A stretch of DNA of 64,000 nucleotides, taken from assembly GCA_032358165.1 (NCBI GenBank), contig JAALGY010000023.1, forward strand, positions 2,728,001 to 2,792,000, written 5' to 3'. Position 1 is the first letter of the stretch. Every line of letters starts with the position of its first letter. Below the pieces are notes generated by a model. The model worked only from the letters and a program-made list of their open reading frames with translations, made no database searches and was not told the DNA's origin. The position numbers and the translations under genes were made by a program. This DNA comes from Diplosphaera chodatii (Eukaryota > Chlorophyta > Trebouxiophyceae > Prasiolales > Stichococcaceae). Positions 1 to 11,300 of this stretch are shown here, in pieces.

Positions 1-108
1 CATGAGCGGTCGTGATCTCAGGCTCGTGACGAGCAAAACCAGTGAAAATCAGCAACAGCAGGGATCGCACACATCCGTTTCCAATGTCGCAGAGTCACAA
101 CGTTGTAC

Positions 109-3100
109 TCATGCCCAGCCCATGGCATAGCGCATAATCCGCTGCTTGACTGGTGGGGTGGCATTCAAGGCATCCAGCCCAAAGCTGCGCACTGCAGCCA
201 GTGGTCCAGACTGTGGTTTGAACATGCGCCCAAGCACGTCCAGTGCACCCATCATGGTCACATTTGCGCGCTGCCGCGGCCCCTCGTAAGACGCCTGTGT
301 CACAAGGGGCACAGGAGGGTTGGGCATCTACAGCAATGGCCTTTCAGCCTGCTGTCTGGGTTGTGCAGTCTGTGCAGTGCCTGGCGTCTTGGCTGGACAT
401 ACACTGTGTAAGGAGCTCCTAAGCCCAAAACCCTTCACTTCACCAACCATATGATTCTTGAAGGATTTGAGGGCAGCTCACTGCCAGGAAGTCGTCATCG
501 CCGATGTCGGTGCCACTCTGCACCGCCTCCGCCACCGACTCCGCCAGGGCGGCCGCGTCTGCCAGGCCCAGGTTCACGCCCTGCCCCGCCAGGGGGTGCA
601 CCGCGTGCGCCGCGTCGCCGATCAACGCCACCCGCCGCCGCACATACCTGCATGAGGTGCACTGACAGAACGCTGAGCGGTATGTGATACCAGACCCGTG
701 TCTTTGCTCCGCCGCCACATGCACCACACCACCAATAGGCCCTCGCACTGTTAGATGCACCCGTTTCAGCGCACTGTTGCCTGCTGTCCACAGCAACCGC
801 TATCTGTCATGCCCACGACCAGCAAGCTTATCTAAGCGCATGTGTTTCCGCGACTTGCTGTGGTACTTGTACATGCTGCTGTCGGCCGCACCTGCCAGCA
901 TGGCACAGCTGCAGCGGGAAGGACCGCGGCGGGCCGCCCACCCAGCCTGTCACCAGCGGCGGCGACCTGAAGTCGCTGCTGCTGTCACTGCCGGAGCCCC
1001 TGCCGAGGCCGCTGTCGCCGCCTGACAGCCAGTGCCGCATCCCTGACGTCAGCGGCGAGGCGGGTGTTGCGGCACGATTGCCCAGCGCCCCGTTGGTTGC
1101 TGCTGCAAAGTCCGCTGGCGAGCTGTCCTCCAACTGCTTTGCCTACAGTGCGGATATGTCTTCAGCTGCGTACTGGCTGGTGCTTGGACATGGCTAGCAG
1201 TTCTGGATCACGACAGCACCTCCTTCAGCACCATGAACACATTCTCGATCGTGCTCCCAGCGCCCCTGCTTGCATGACGAGCTCACGCGTCACCTGCTCA
1301 GGCGTGGTGGACCACACGATGTTGGACAAGCCGCTGCGCACGGGCAGCAGCGCCAGCGGCCCTGTAGCCAGGAAGCGCTGCCATGCTATATCGTTGCCCG
1401 CCGGCTGCGTCGACACAGTCGCCACGACGCCCCGCTGCCCGTAGCCCCAGCTGATGGTGCGCAACCCCGCAGCTGCACGTATCCTGCAGAGTCATGACGA
1501 AGATGTCTGTGAGTACAGAACCTGTAATCCGCGTCGCCTGGCCCTGCCGCCACCAAGCCTCCACGGACGCACGGATTATGAAGGCATTGCGCCTAAGAAC
1601 GCCATTGACACAGCCTGTGCCTTGGGCATGCCCCCGCTTGCGAGTGCTGCAGCCCATACATGCATGGACAACACTGCCAGGACAACACTGCCAGCCATCG
1701 TTAACATCTGCCTGACCGCAGGCAGGGTTGCCAACCATCCCACACGCCAGTCGCCCACCTGGAGTTGGCGCCATCGGCACCCACCAGCAGGCGCGCTTGT
1801 ATGCTGCGCCCACCATCCAGCTGCAGGTGGTTGAGGCCGCGGCCCTCGCCTGTGCAGCTGAAGTTGACTTCACCCTGCTTCTTGACGGTGGAAACGCACG
1901 CCTGGTGTTCACGACGGCTGGGCAGAGCAGCCGCAAACTTGAGGCCTGATGTCATGAGGTGTGCCATGGAGAGGCCATAGAGCTGGAGCTGTGGATTCTG
2001 TACCTCCATGCAGAAGTATTGCAACTTCAGGCGGTTTGTTGCTGCGGAAACACACTTGGCACTCCACCATGACACTCGCGCACCTGATGGCGAGGGCAGG
2101 CTGAGGGAGGTGAGGCTGGCGGGTGCTAGCAGCTCCACATTGCCACAGCGCCCTGGTGCTGTCAGCTGTGCCACGATTGCTGCCTGCATACGGCACACGC
2201 ACTGAACGCAAGCAGATGCGCTGCAGCATGCTTCTGGAGTAAGAGCAGGGTGCAGGACATGCACCGAGTCTGCAAGGCACGACACAGTATGTACAGTGCC
2301 CATGATCTCACTTGCAGCCGTGCGTTCTCCACTACATGGCCGATGTGGGGCTGGTCAACATCGGAGGCCTCATAGCGGATAAACGCCTGGTTTGCAGCAT
2401 CCCAGACCTACGAGCACGTCGAGAAAAGAAACATTCCCATTGGGTGCGAATCCCTCCATTGGGTGCATCGCAGCATGGGGTGGTCAGCAGGGTGAGGGTT
2501 TCTGCGCTGCCTCCCTAGTTGGGTATGTTCGCGAGCAAGGGGCAGCCAGCGAAGCATGTTGCTTCAGTGTACATGCAACTGTACATGCAGACCTGCTTGT
2601 AGCCAAAGCTGCAGACGCTGCCTACCTGCATAGACCCAAATGCTGCAGACACCGGCGGCGCGAGCGCGGGCCAGGCGCCGATGCGGTGCAGGATCGAGGC
2701 GCTCGCAGGCGTGATGGTGCTCACGCGCGCGCTGGGAGCCTCGTCCATTGGCGGCTGCTGGCTCGACAGCTTCTGTGCGATTTTGGGTGCAGAGGCTCAT
2801 GAACGCAGTTGGTGAGGTCATGCATGGCGTCTGAAAACTTGCGCTGCACAGGCGCAGGCGTGCGTACCTGCCGATCAATGACTGCGACACGGAGCGAACG
2901 TGTGACTGGGTGCACGCCTGTGAGGTAAATGCGACGTCAGATTGGCAGCATGTTCAAGGTCGTATTCATTCGCTGCCTTTGCAGCGTGCAGCTGAAGGCT
3001 GTTGGCTTGACATATGCACACACCTAGCAGCGCCGCAAAGGCAACGCCAACCATGCCTCCACCGAACACTACCACATCGTATGCATCCTCCGCGGCTGTC

Positions 3101-3216
3101 TGGTGCGCTGACGCGATGCCGCGGCACTGCAGCGCCGCTGCTACACGCCATGTGCACTGATCAGCTGTGCACCTTAAAGCACCTAGCCGAGCGACTGTTG
3201 TGAGCATAGATTGCAT
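109..3216 (-). CDS. COQ6: COQ6 flavin-dependent ubiquinone biosynthesis monooxygenase, mitochondrial
   Basis: UbiH/COQ6-family FAD monooxygenase that hydroxylates the ubiquinone ring precursor (C5) at the mitochondrial inner membrane. The gene has many exons. The ATG at 3216 begins a basic, Ser/Ala-rich leader ([16 protein letters not shown]) that fits a mitochondrial presequence. It is followed by the FAD dinucleotide fold [18 protein letters not shown] near 3050. Further COQ6 blocks in order are [20 protein letters not shown] (near 2720), the conserved exon with [12 protein letters not shown] (near 2400), [10 protein letters not shown] (near 1790), [11 protein letters not shown] and [18 protein letters not shown] (1300-1460), and the second FAD motif [18 protein letters not shown] (near 590). 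The last exon ends with [15 protein letters not shown] and a stop at 109, a typical COQ6 C-terminus. The homology is strong along the whole length. Exact exon borders, and parts of the middle near 800-1130, were not all fixed. It diverges from the B9D2 gene across about 490 bp. Confidence 0.9.
1666..1693. repeat. Two-copy 14-bp tandem repeat in a COQ6 intron
   Basis: The unit GGACAACACTGCCA occurs twice back to back in intronic sequence of COQ6. It is a simple short duplication, and I see no function for it. Confidence 0.8.
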
Positions 3217-3706
3217 GTCGTTCAGGTATTGCCGATCGCGTTCAGTCACTTGGGAGGATCAGGTGTTATTTGCCGGTTGATCTTATTGTCAGATCTCAAA
3301 AGTGAGCGCAGTACTGACTTGACTAATTGGCGGGCGACACACGAAAGATGTGAAAGGCTCAGGATGAAAATGCAACAGCACTTTGTGTGGAATCATGGCA
3401 GCTTGGCAGGGCATGGCATCTTGAGCATCTAGGCCTGTTGGGGGCTTTTAGGGCGCTGTTTGATGCCTACTCACGCCTATCGATCCGACCGGCAGGCGAT
3501 GGCGCGCCATGAGTCCGACAGCTCTAAACGTGCTAGTATGTGAGACGGCCACTCCCGGTGCCGCCGTTTGTTAGGTGACACAAAGAATGTGTCAGATCAT
3601 CCAGGCATATCCCGCACAAGTTCTTACGTAGGCGGCGACCATCGCGCGCAAATGTTACTCTTCGACAACTGTCGAGCACACCTACTGCTAGCTCACTTGG
3701 TGGTCT
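3217..3706. promoter_or_regulatory. Divergent intergenic region between COQ6 and B9D2
   Basis: About 490 bp separate the start codons of COQ6 (minus) and B9D2 (plus), so both promoters and 5' UTRs must lie here. I see no convincing TATA box, RNA gene or conserved ORF. Confidence 0.55.
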
Positions 3707-4947
3707 ATGGCCGAGCTGCACGTCTCGGGCCAGATATCAGATGCTGCTGGATTTGGGGGCGCCAACCTCTTCTGCGAGGTGCGTGACGGTCTGCTGCAAC
3801 AACATGCATGCAGCTGCACAGCGGCACACTCAAACACTCGTGCACGACAGCATGTCAAAACGACATAGAGGCGCGTGTATCCTAGCACGGTTGATGACAT
3901 GTTTCCTGGCTGCAGTGGGGCATTGCCACCGGGCCATCCTGGGAGGTGCTGCAGGGCTTCGAGCATGGCCGCACACAGGTGTGTGCAGCAGCTCCATGCC
4001 CGTGGGCAGTCACTTGAGGGTGGCGCCTGATCGTTTGTGTTGTTCAGAACGTGGTGTCTCTATTCACAAGCTGAGCGTGCATGAGTTCAAGCCTTGGTTC
4101 CCATTTGACACAGCTAATGTATCTGCAGATGGATTCCGCAACTGGCTCCGCAATCTGGGTCCACCCCATCGACATACACCTGGCGTCACAGGTGCAGAAC
4201 ATACATCACCGTGCGCACGAAACGTGTGGGCGATGACTTGAAAAATATTCACCTTCAGGTCGCTCTGTCACATGCATAGGGCTTGGCATCTTGGCCCAAG
4301 CTGCACTTCCAGGTCTGGCAGCGGCAGAAGGCTGGCAGGGCCAAGATACGTGAGCCCCAGCGCTACAATGTTGCACAGGGCTCCTGCCTATACTAAATAC
4401 GTGGGCGACACTGACGCCAGCCAAGAGCTGTTTTCTGTTGCACAGGGGGTTACGGTTTCTGCCATGTGCCAACCACACCTGGCGTGCACCGCCTGTCATG
4501 CAGCACCTGGGTCCCCAAGGTGCACATGCAAAATTGATGTTCGCAGGATGCACATGGTCACATCTGCTAATTAATATTTTGTGTTCGGTATGTGGACTGG
4601 CTGAACACAGTCCGTCGTACCCACTCACTCACGGTGATCATGGCCAACATGATGTGTAGGAGTCATTATGGGACCGGCTGTTTGAACGGGTAGCCGGCAC
4701 AGCGACGCAGCTCAAGTACGAGAACATCGTATACTCGCCAGAGGACCGTTTCAGGCTGCAGGTGATGGCTGACTAAACAGTGAAATATGTTCAGCGCATA
4801 CTAGTTGGTGAGACAAATGCAATACAAGAGGTGTGACTCCAAACAACCAATGGTTTGGCAGTGCAGACATGCAGCAGCGGTGTCATCAACCTTGAGCTGA
4901 ACGTCGTCACTCGCAACTTCGCTCGCCACCATGTGCTGCTAAGCTGA
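3707..4947 (+). CDS. B9D2: B9 domain-containing protein 2 (ciliary transition zone)
   Basis: Small B9-domain protein of the MKS transition-zone complex at the base of cilia, where it works with B9D1 and MKS1. Seven exons could be joined in frame to about 173 residues, matching the family length of about 175. Exon 1 (3707-3778) begins [20 protein letters not shown]. Exon 2 (3916-3978) holds [20 protein letters not shown]. Exon 3 holds [14 protein letters not shown] (B9 block WSHPIDLH). Exon 4 holds [14 protein letters not shown], exon 5 [16 protein letters not shown] and exon 6 [15 protein letters not shown]. The last exon ends [20 protein letters not shown] and a TGA at 4945-4947. Every splice joins with correct phase, for example AAG ATA C|GG GGT TAC giving KIRGYGF. 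The B9 domain fills the whole protein. Its presence in a lineage usually described as lacking flagella is notable. Confidence 0.88.
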
Positions 4948-5366
4948 GCACCAAACAACCTGGGAAAGCATGACTACCGTATGGCGAGGGGCCGGGCTGG
5001 GGCTGCACCAGCTTCAGACCGTGATGATCTAATGGCCTCTCACTGTCTTCTCCAATTCGAACGACCACCAGCTGGGCCTGACATTGTGATGTACAGCTTA
5101 TTGCAGTGTTTGCCTGTTTTTGGTGCGAGTGATTTGAGCTTGTGTACTTCAAAGCACCATCACAGCAATGCTTGCATTCTGCAAAATATGCCCGGGTCAG
5201 GAGACAAGGTGTGCCACGTTCTATGTCAAAACCACTAGCTAGTTGTTGTTCAGTCGGCATCCCCAGTACTTGTCCCCTAATCCAGGGCACCGTCACAGAT
5301 GTGCTGGCCTCAGCCCCATGCACTTCCTGGCATGTCGTCTGCCGTTGCAGAGCGGCCAGGCGTTGT
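4948..5366. other. Convergent 3' intergenic region
   Basis: About 420 bp between the 3' ends of B9D2 (plus) and the kinesin-4 gene (minus). It should hold both 3' UTRs. Short ORFs run through it on both strands, but none has recognisable motifs. Confidence 0.5.
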
Positions 5367-8300
5367 TTAAAACCACGCCCTCTTGGTGGCCTTGCTTGCG
5401 GTGCGCAGCCCTGTGCGCCAGTCAGCCGGGCCGCCCGGCGCAGCCCGGGGGGCATCATCGGGCACTCCCGCCAGCTTGTTGTGCGCCATCTCGCCTGCAA
5501 TACAGCCATCACGTATGTTCAGCGCGGTGTGGAATGCTGTTGAGTGCGGCCACAAGGCAGAGTCCGGCCACGAACAGTTCCACTGAGCCCTGATATCCCC
5601 CAGCACAGTCGACTGGATGGCTGCCACCAGTGTGGCGTCATGCATGGTCGATGAGACAGAGCCCAGCTGCAAAACACTGGCATCTACGCCTGCTCACCCA
5701 GTGCGGGCCGCGGCGCTGCTGAACCCTTGGCCGGCGACTTGCTGGGCGAAGCCCTGCCTGGTGAAGCAGCCGCTGGGGACCTCAGCGCGGCCAGCCGCAG
5801 ATGCGATGGGCTGCTGAAGCCCTGGTGGCGAGTGTCAGGGCTGTTTGCGCCTGGCGATGCCGCTGCCTCCTGGGGTTCTGGCCTGCTGATTGCCAGAGCA
5901 TCCCCAGCAGCTTCATTGCTGATTCCACAACTGGCGCCCTCCCTGGAGCGGGGCTGCGTCTGCCGCACTGCAGGGCTGCTGCCGGCCATCGCAGCCTGCC
6001 AGCAAGCGATGCCTGTGGTCAACCACGTACGCAGGCATGCTGCCATCCCAAACCATCAAGTCGGTTTGCATCACGTCTGCAACATTAACGTTCACAGCCT
6101 CCCACCTGTGAGCCCGCCAGCTGCTGTGCAGCTGTGATCCAAACGGCAGCCGCCTCTGCAGCTTCCTCCCCCGGCGGCTCGGGTGCCAGCCCAGACTCAA
6201 CCCCCCTGGAGCTGCGCGGCGTGACCGTTGTGGTACTCCAGCCTAGGAAGTGCCTGCAGCAATGCATGCACAATCGTCTACTGAGCCATTGCCAAGTGAT
6301 GTACATCACTCATGCACGCAATATTGTCAGGTGGCCAAGTACCTTGCCACAGGCAGCAACTCTTCTGGCAACGGCTGTGCTGAGACCCGACGATCAGTCA
6401 GACAGGTGCTCACATGGCATCCGTGATGAGGTCATCGCGGCAGCAGGGTGCAGGGGGTGCCCAGGGACGGCCGCCAACGGTCTTGCCATGCAGGAACCCC
6501 CGCAGCGCTCGCATAGTCAGCCGTGGCAGTGGCTCGCGGCCTGCGCCCTTCCTGTCGGCATTGACGGCCGCCAGCAGCAGCGCCTCCCGAGAAGCCTGTT
6601 GTATGTGCAAGGATGTGCATGAAGATGCACTTACAGGTGCATGTAGCACAGCATGGGCACAGTCACAACAGGATATATGTCACACACGCAGCGGAGCAAG
6701 CAGGCTGTAAGCATCTGAAATGTGGTTTTCCTGCTCGATCAAATTGCTGCACCTTTTGCACAGATCGGCGGCCGCCACTCTGGGCAGCACTGCCGCTGCG
6801 TCGCCGGCCGCCTGATGTGCGGCTGCTGCCAGTCCCCGGCACCTGTGCATCCCCAGGTACGAGAGCGTGTGTCTGACAGCACCTCCAACTTGCTGACGCT
6901 GTCAGCTGCCTGCAGAATGGCTTCGTCTACATCTGTTGTAGGTCATGTGCAAGCAAGCACAGCATGCTCTTGACTGCCACGCGGGAGCAATGTGAGGGTA
7001 TGCAGACCTTGAGGAGGACGCGCCGCCCAGATCGGCGCTGCGCCGGCGTCGCAAACTCTGGCAGCCATGTGCCATCCTCGGCGTCGCTCTCTGCGCTGCT
7101 TTCACCGCTGCTTTCTGACTCTGCCCTATCTGGGCCATTCGCATGTGCTGGAGCTGCATCATCTTTGACAGCGCTCTGCGCACCAGGGCTGCTGCGGGTT
7201 GCAGGGCTGACTGGCGAAGCTACCGCAAAACTGAGCTCACTGGCCGCAGGCGAGCAAGGACCCTGCTGTAGCGGGCAATCGCGGCTGCGGCTGCCCATCG
7301 GCGTGGCCAGATGCGCAGCTGAGGCAGAATCCAGATCACTCGGACCGCTGCTGGGCCCCACATCGAAGCAGTCGTGGGATGTCGGGCTCGTCGCTGCGGA
7401 GGCCGCGGCCAGGGGGCTGGGCAGGCGGCTGCCCGGCTCTGGGGCCGCTGTGGCGGAGCTGCTGGGGTCCACTGGCAGCCAGGCGGAGGCGGCAGGCAGC
7501 GACACACTCGGACTGTGGTCAGCTGACGGCAGCCTGGCTGATGCTGGCGCTGGCGGTGTGTCTGCCACGGTGGCAGCACCAGCAGCATCGGGTGCCAGGC
7601 TGGCGGCGGGGAGCCCCGCCTCAAGGGCCCCAAGACCGTTGAGCTCTGCCACAAGGGATGCCACCTCCGAGTCCTGCAGGCAGCTGTTTACCAGGTGAGG
7701 TGCAAACGGGCTGCAGGTGCAAATGACGCTGACAGCATCAGTGCTTGAGACTTGAAGGACATCAACACAAGCAGCGCTTGACTCGTTTCTCCAACATATG
7801 GCACACGAGATGCCCATATAAACAGACCCCATGCACTCATCTTGATGACACAAGCATCATAGTCACCGGAGAGGACAGGCGCGCCGGCTTGAGGGCAAGG
7901 GCACTTTTGGCATCTGCGGGTTCTGCAGGGTAGAGTGCTTCGCGCTCGGCACGGGCGATGTGCAGCCGCAGCCGCAGCAGCTCCGCCTCCTCCCGCACCT
8001 CCGTCAGCGCCATGTCCAGCTCATGCACCTGGGGCTCAAAGGTGACACTGGCCAAGATGCGACGCCACTCGTTGGCACAGGGCATCTGTTGTCGAGGCGG
8101 CTGCTGCATGAAGCTGGCGGTGCGGATGCAGTATGCAGTACTCAGACTGACGCGGCTCATTGGACAAGGGCGGTAGGGTGCGTAGCTGCAAAATCGTTAC
8201 CTGTGCGACATTGTCTGCGGCGGCGCGGAACACGGTCTTGAGCATGGCCCGCGCCTCCACGGGCGTGCGCAGGGCAGTCCACCGCCTCGCGTCTGCCGCG

Positions 8301-11300
8301 CCGCCGCCCCGCGCCTCATCCTCAGTGCGGGCTGCGCACAGTCGTGCCATGATATCGGCAATCTGCAATGGCAGAGCAGCCCGTAGTTCAGATGGTGTCC
8401 AAAGCAACCGTTGACGGACACAGAGGCTGCCACAGCTGTCCGTGAGGTTTCACGTCTGTGTTTGTCCGATCCAGACCACACAGAACAATCGGTGGAGGCA
8501 GGTAGTGCACCTGGCGGCTGTGCTCGTTGATGGCGGCCTGCAGTGCGGCGCGCCGAGCCTCCAGGGCGCCCGCGCCCGCCGGCGGCGGCGTCAGACCGGC
8601 AGCTGCTGGCGACAGCGGCAGCGCGGGGGCTACAGTCGCTGCTGCGGCCTTCTCGGCCTCACGTAGCCGCCGCACAGCATCCGAACGTGCCGCCTTCTCC
8701 CCTTCCAGCACTCGCCGCAGGTCATGGGCCTGAGCAAGCACAGAGTTGGCACTGAGTGACAGATGACATAAGCAGGCGCTTCTGGCTTGCGTTCACCAAT
8801 ATCTCGAGCGGACATGCAGGTAGCCAGGCAGGAATGCAACTACGCATCGGCAGATTAGCACACCGTGCAGCAGGCAGCGAGCTCTTGCTCCACCCACGCC
8901 CGCCGCGCCGCCTCATCCCGCAGCAGCGGCGCGCCCGCGTTGGGCTGGCACTCCTCCGGGTCGTGCTCCAGGGGGGCTGGTGCGGGGCGCGTGCCCCTGG
9001 CTGCCCGCCGCACCCCCTCAGACCGCACCTGCCCCACCGCATAGTGCACGATGCCTCGAGTGCAGACCAGAGGCTTGGGTGTCTAATGTCCAAGACATTC
9101 GGCAGCTCATGCGGGCCAGACCAACCAAACAATGGGCTTCTGCATCAATGCAGCTGTGCTGAGACATCGACAAACTATTATGGTACGAGCAGCTGTGGAC
9201 CATAATGCAAGGCGGCGCACCAGCCGCTTGCGGGAGGCATCTGCTTCCTGCAGCTTACGGCGCAGCACCGCTGCCTGCCGCTGCATGAGCGCCGCCTGCC
9301 GAGCCATCTGCACTTCTGCCCGCATGCCCTGCAGCATCACAGCAGGGTGTTTCCAGCTCTGTATAATGTGTCCATGCAGCGTCCTCATGCTGTGGTGCAT
9401 GTTTGTTCGATGCCACTGCTTGAAAGGAGCATTGGCTGTTCATGGAGCATCACCTTCCGCCGCAGCTGCAGAATCTCTTTGTCCCGCTGGCGCCGGCCGT
9501 CCGCCCACTCACGCTGCGACTTCTCAATCTGCCGCATCAGCTGTACCTGCACGACAAAAAAGACTGCCACAGTCAAGCCGAGACCTGAGCATGTAGTGGC
9601 AGCTGAGGACAGGCAGCAAGTAAGCAGCATCGTGCACCTTCTGCTGGCGGATGGAGGTGATGTCGGACTTCAGGCGGTCGCAGGTCGCCTCGCTGCGTGC
9701 CTTTAGACGCGTCAGCTGCGCCGCCGCCGCCGCCTTCTGCTGCAGCACCTGTGCGCCAGCATTCGTCAAGCGTCGTCCATGGGACAACCTGGTGTTGCAT
9801 GTGTCACGCGAAGCACAGCCTCCCCCTGGTTGTACAGCAGACAATAATCTCGACCGCTGTTGAAAGCAGACACAGCACCTTCAAGCGGGCGTCCATGTCC
9901 TGCATGCGCTGCTTGTAGACGGAGCGCAGGCGCTCCCGCTCCTCAGCGCTGGCCGTCTCCACCGCCGCCATTTTCTGCAGTGCAGCACGGCGTGTGACCT
10001 TGATGTCGTGATGCTCGTGGTTATCTGAGCACCATCTTCATCCTACAAATATTACAGCCTGTTTCACGACCCCAGACACTCCCAGACACTCTATAGCAAA
10101 AATCGTCGATGTGCGCTGCAGCACATGTCGCACGCAATCTGGTTTGGCATAGGAGTGCAGCAGAGGCACTCGAACAGCCATCGTGCTATGCTACACTGGA
10201 TGAGCAGGCACCTGCAGCAAGGAGGCCCGCTCCCGTTGCAGCGAGTCGCGCTCCGAGGCGAGGTCCGCCAGCACCTTGTCGTAGTGCGCTGTCATCGCGC
10301 TCACCCGACTGCTGCCTGCGGTGAGCGCCTCCATGTCGGCCATGCGCGCGGCGTGCACTGCATCCAATGCCGCCAGCTCCGCTTGCAACCGCGCCTGCTC
10401 CTGCCTGTACAGGAAGGTTGAGGTTCTTGGATGCAAAGGGGTATCGTTGTCCACATCAAGGCCGGCCTGCAGGTCCATCGAACAGTGCAGCTGCAGCTAT
10501 CACCCCGCAAGGCACTTGCCACGGGCAATCAGGGCGCCTAGCTGCTGGGCACCTGTGCTGTTCGGCCGCGGGCGAATCGGCCTCGCTGCCGCTGTCGGCC
10601 TCATTGTCTGCTGCACCGTCTGACAGCTGCCAAGGGCCCAGGCCACTGCCTTCGCTGCATTCCGCAGTGCAGTCAGGGCTGCTGGCACTGTCAGCTGTCA
10701 GCCGCCGGCGTTTGTGCAGCATGGGCGGCTCAGGTTGCAGCTGCTGTTGCTGCTGCTGCAGCATGTGGACTTCACCCTCGAGTTCTGCAATGCGCTCAAG
10801 TCGATCCACCGCCTCCTGTCGTGACAATGTCAGCGTCATCATGTGCAGCTTGTGATCAATGGCATTGAGCCCAATGGCAAGCTGATCGAGGACTGTACAT
10901 AGAGGACTGGTAGGCCGACATGCCGGCCATTGCTCTTACTGAAAGCATTGCCCACCTTGCTGACTGGCGGCAAGTTTGCATCTGCATGCTCGCCGTGCTT
11001 CTGGCGCAAGTCTTGCAGCACAGCCTCCAGCTGCTCATTGCGCGCTCGTGCAGCAGCTTCCATTTTTCTTGACTGCCGTGTCTCCGCCTGTGCTGCCTCC
11101 TGTTATGGCCGGACACGTTGTCCGTCGCATGCAGGTTCTGCTCAACACTAGACAGCAGCGACATTACCTCCGGTCACTTGCTTGCTCGCCTGCTCAGTAT
11201 CCTAGCTTTCCTGCTTGCAAGGTGCTGTACAAGCTGGGTGTACTTCGTGCTGCCCTGTGGTGAGGCTGGGGGTCATGACCATTGTTCAAGAGCACACTGA

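Noticed and set aside
6964..7698. 244-residue plus-strand ORF
   Set aside because: It is the antisense shadow of the Ser/Ala/Pro-rich tail of kinesin-4, which has the coherent coding frame and splice sites.
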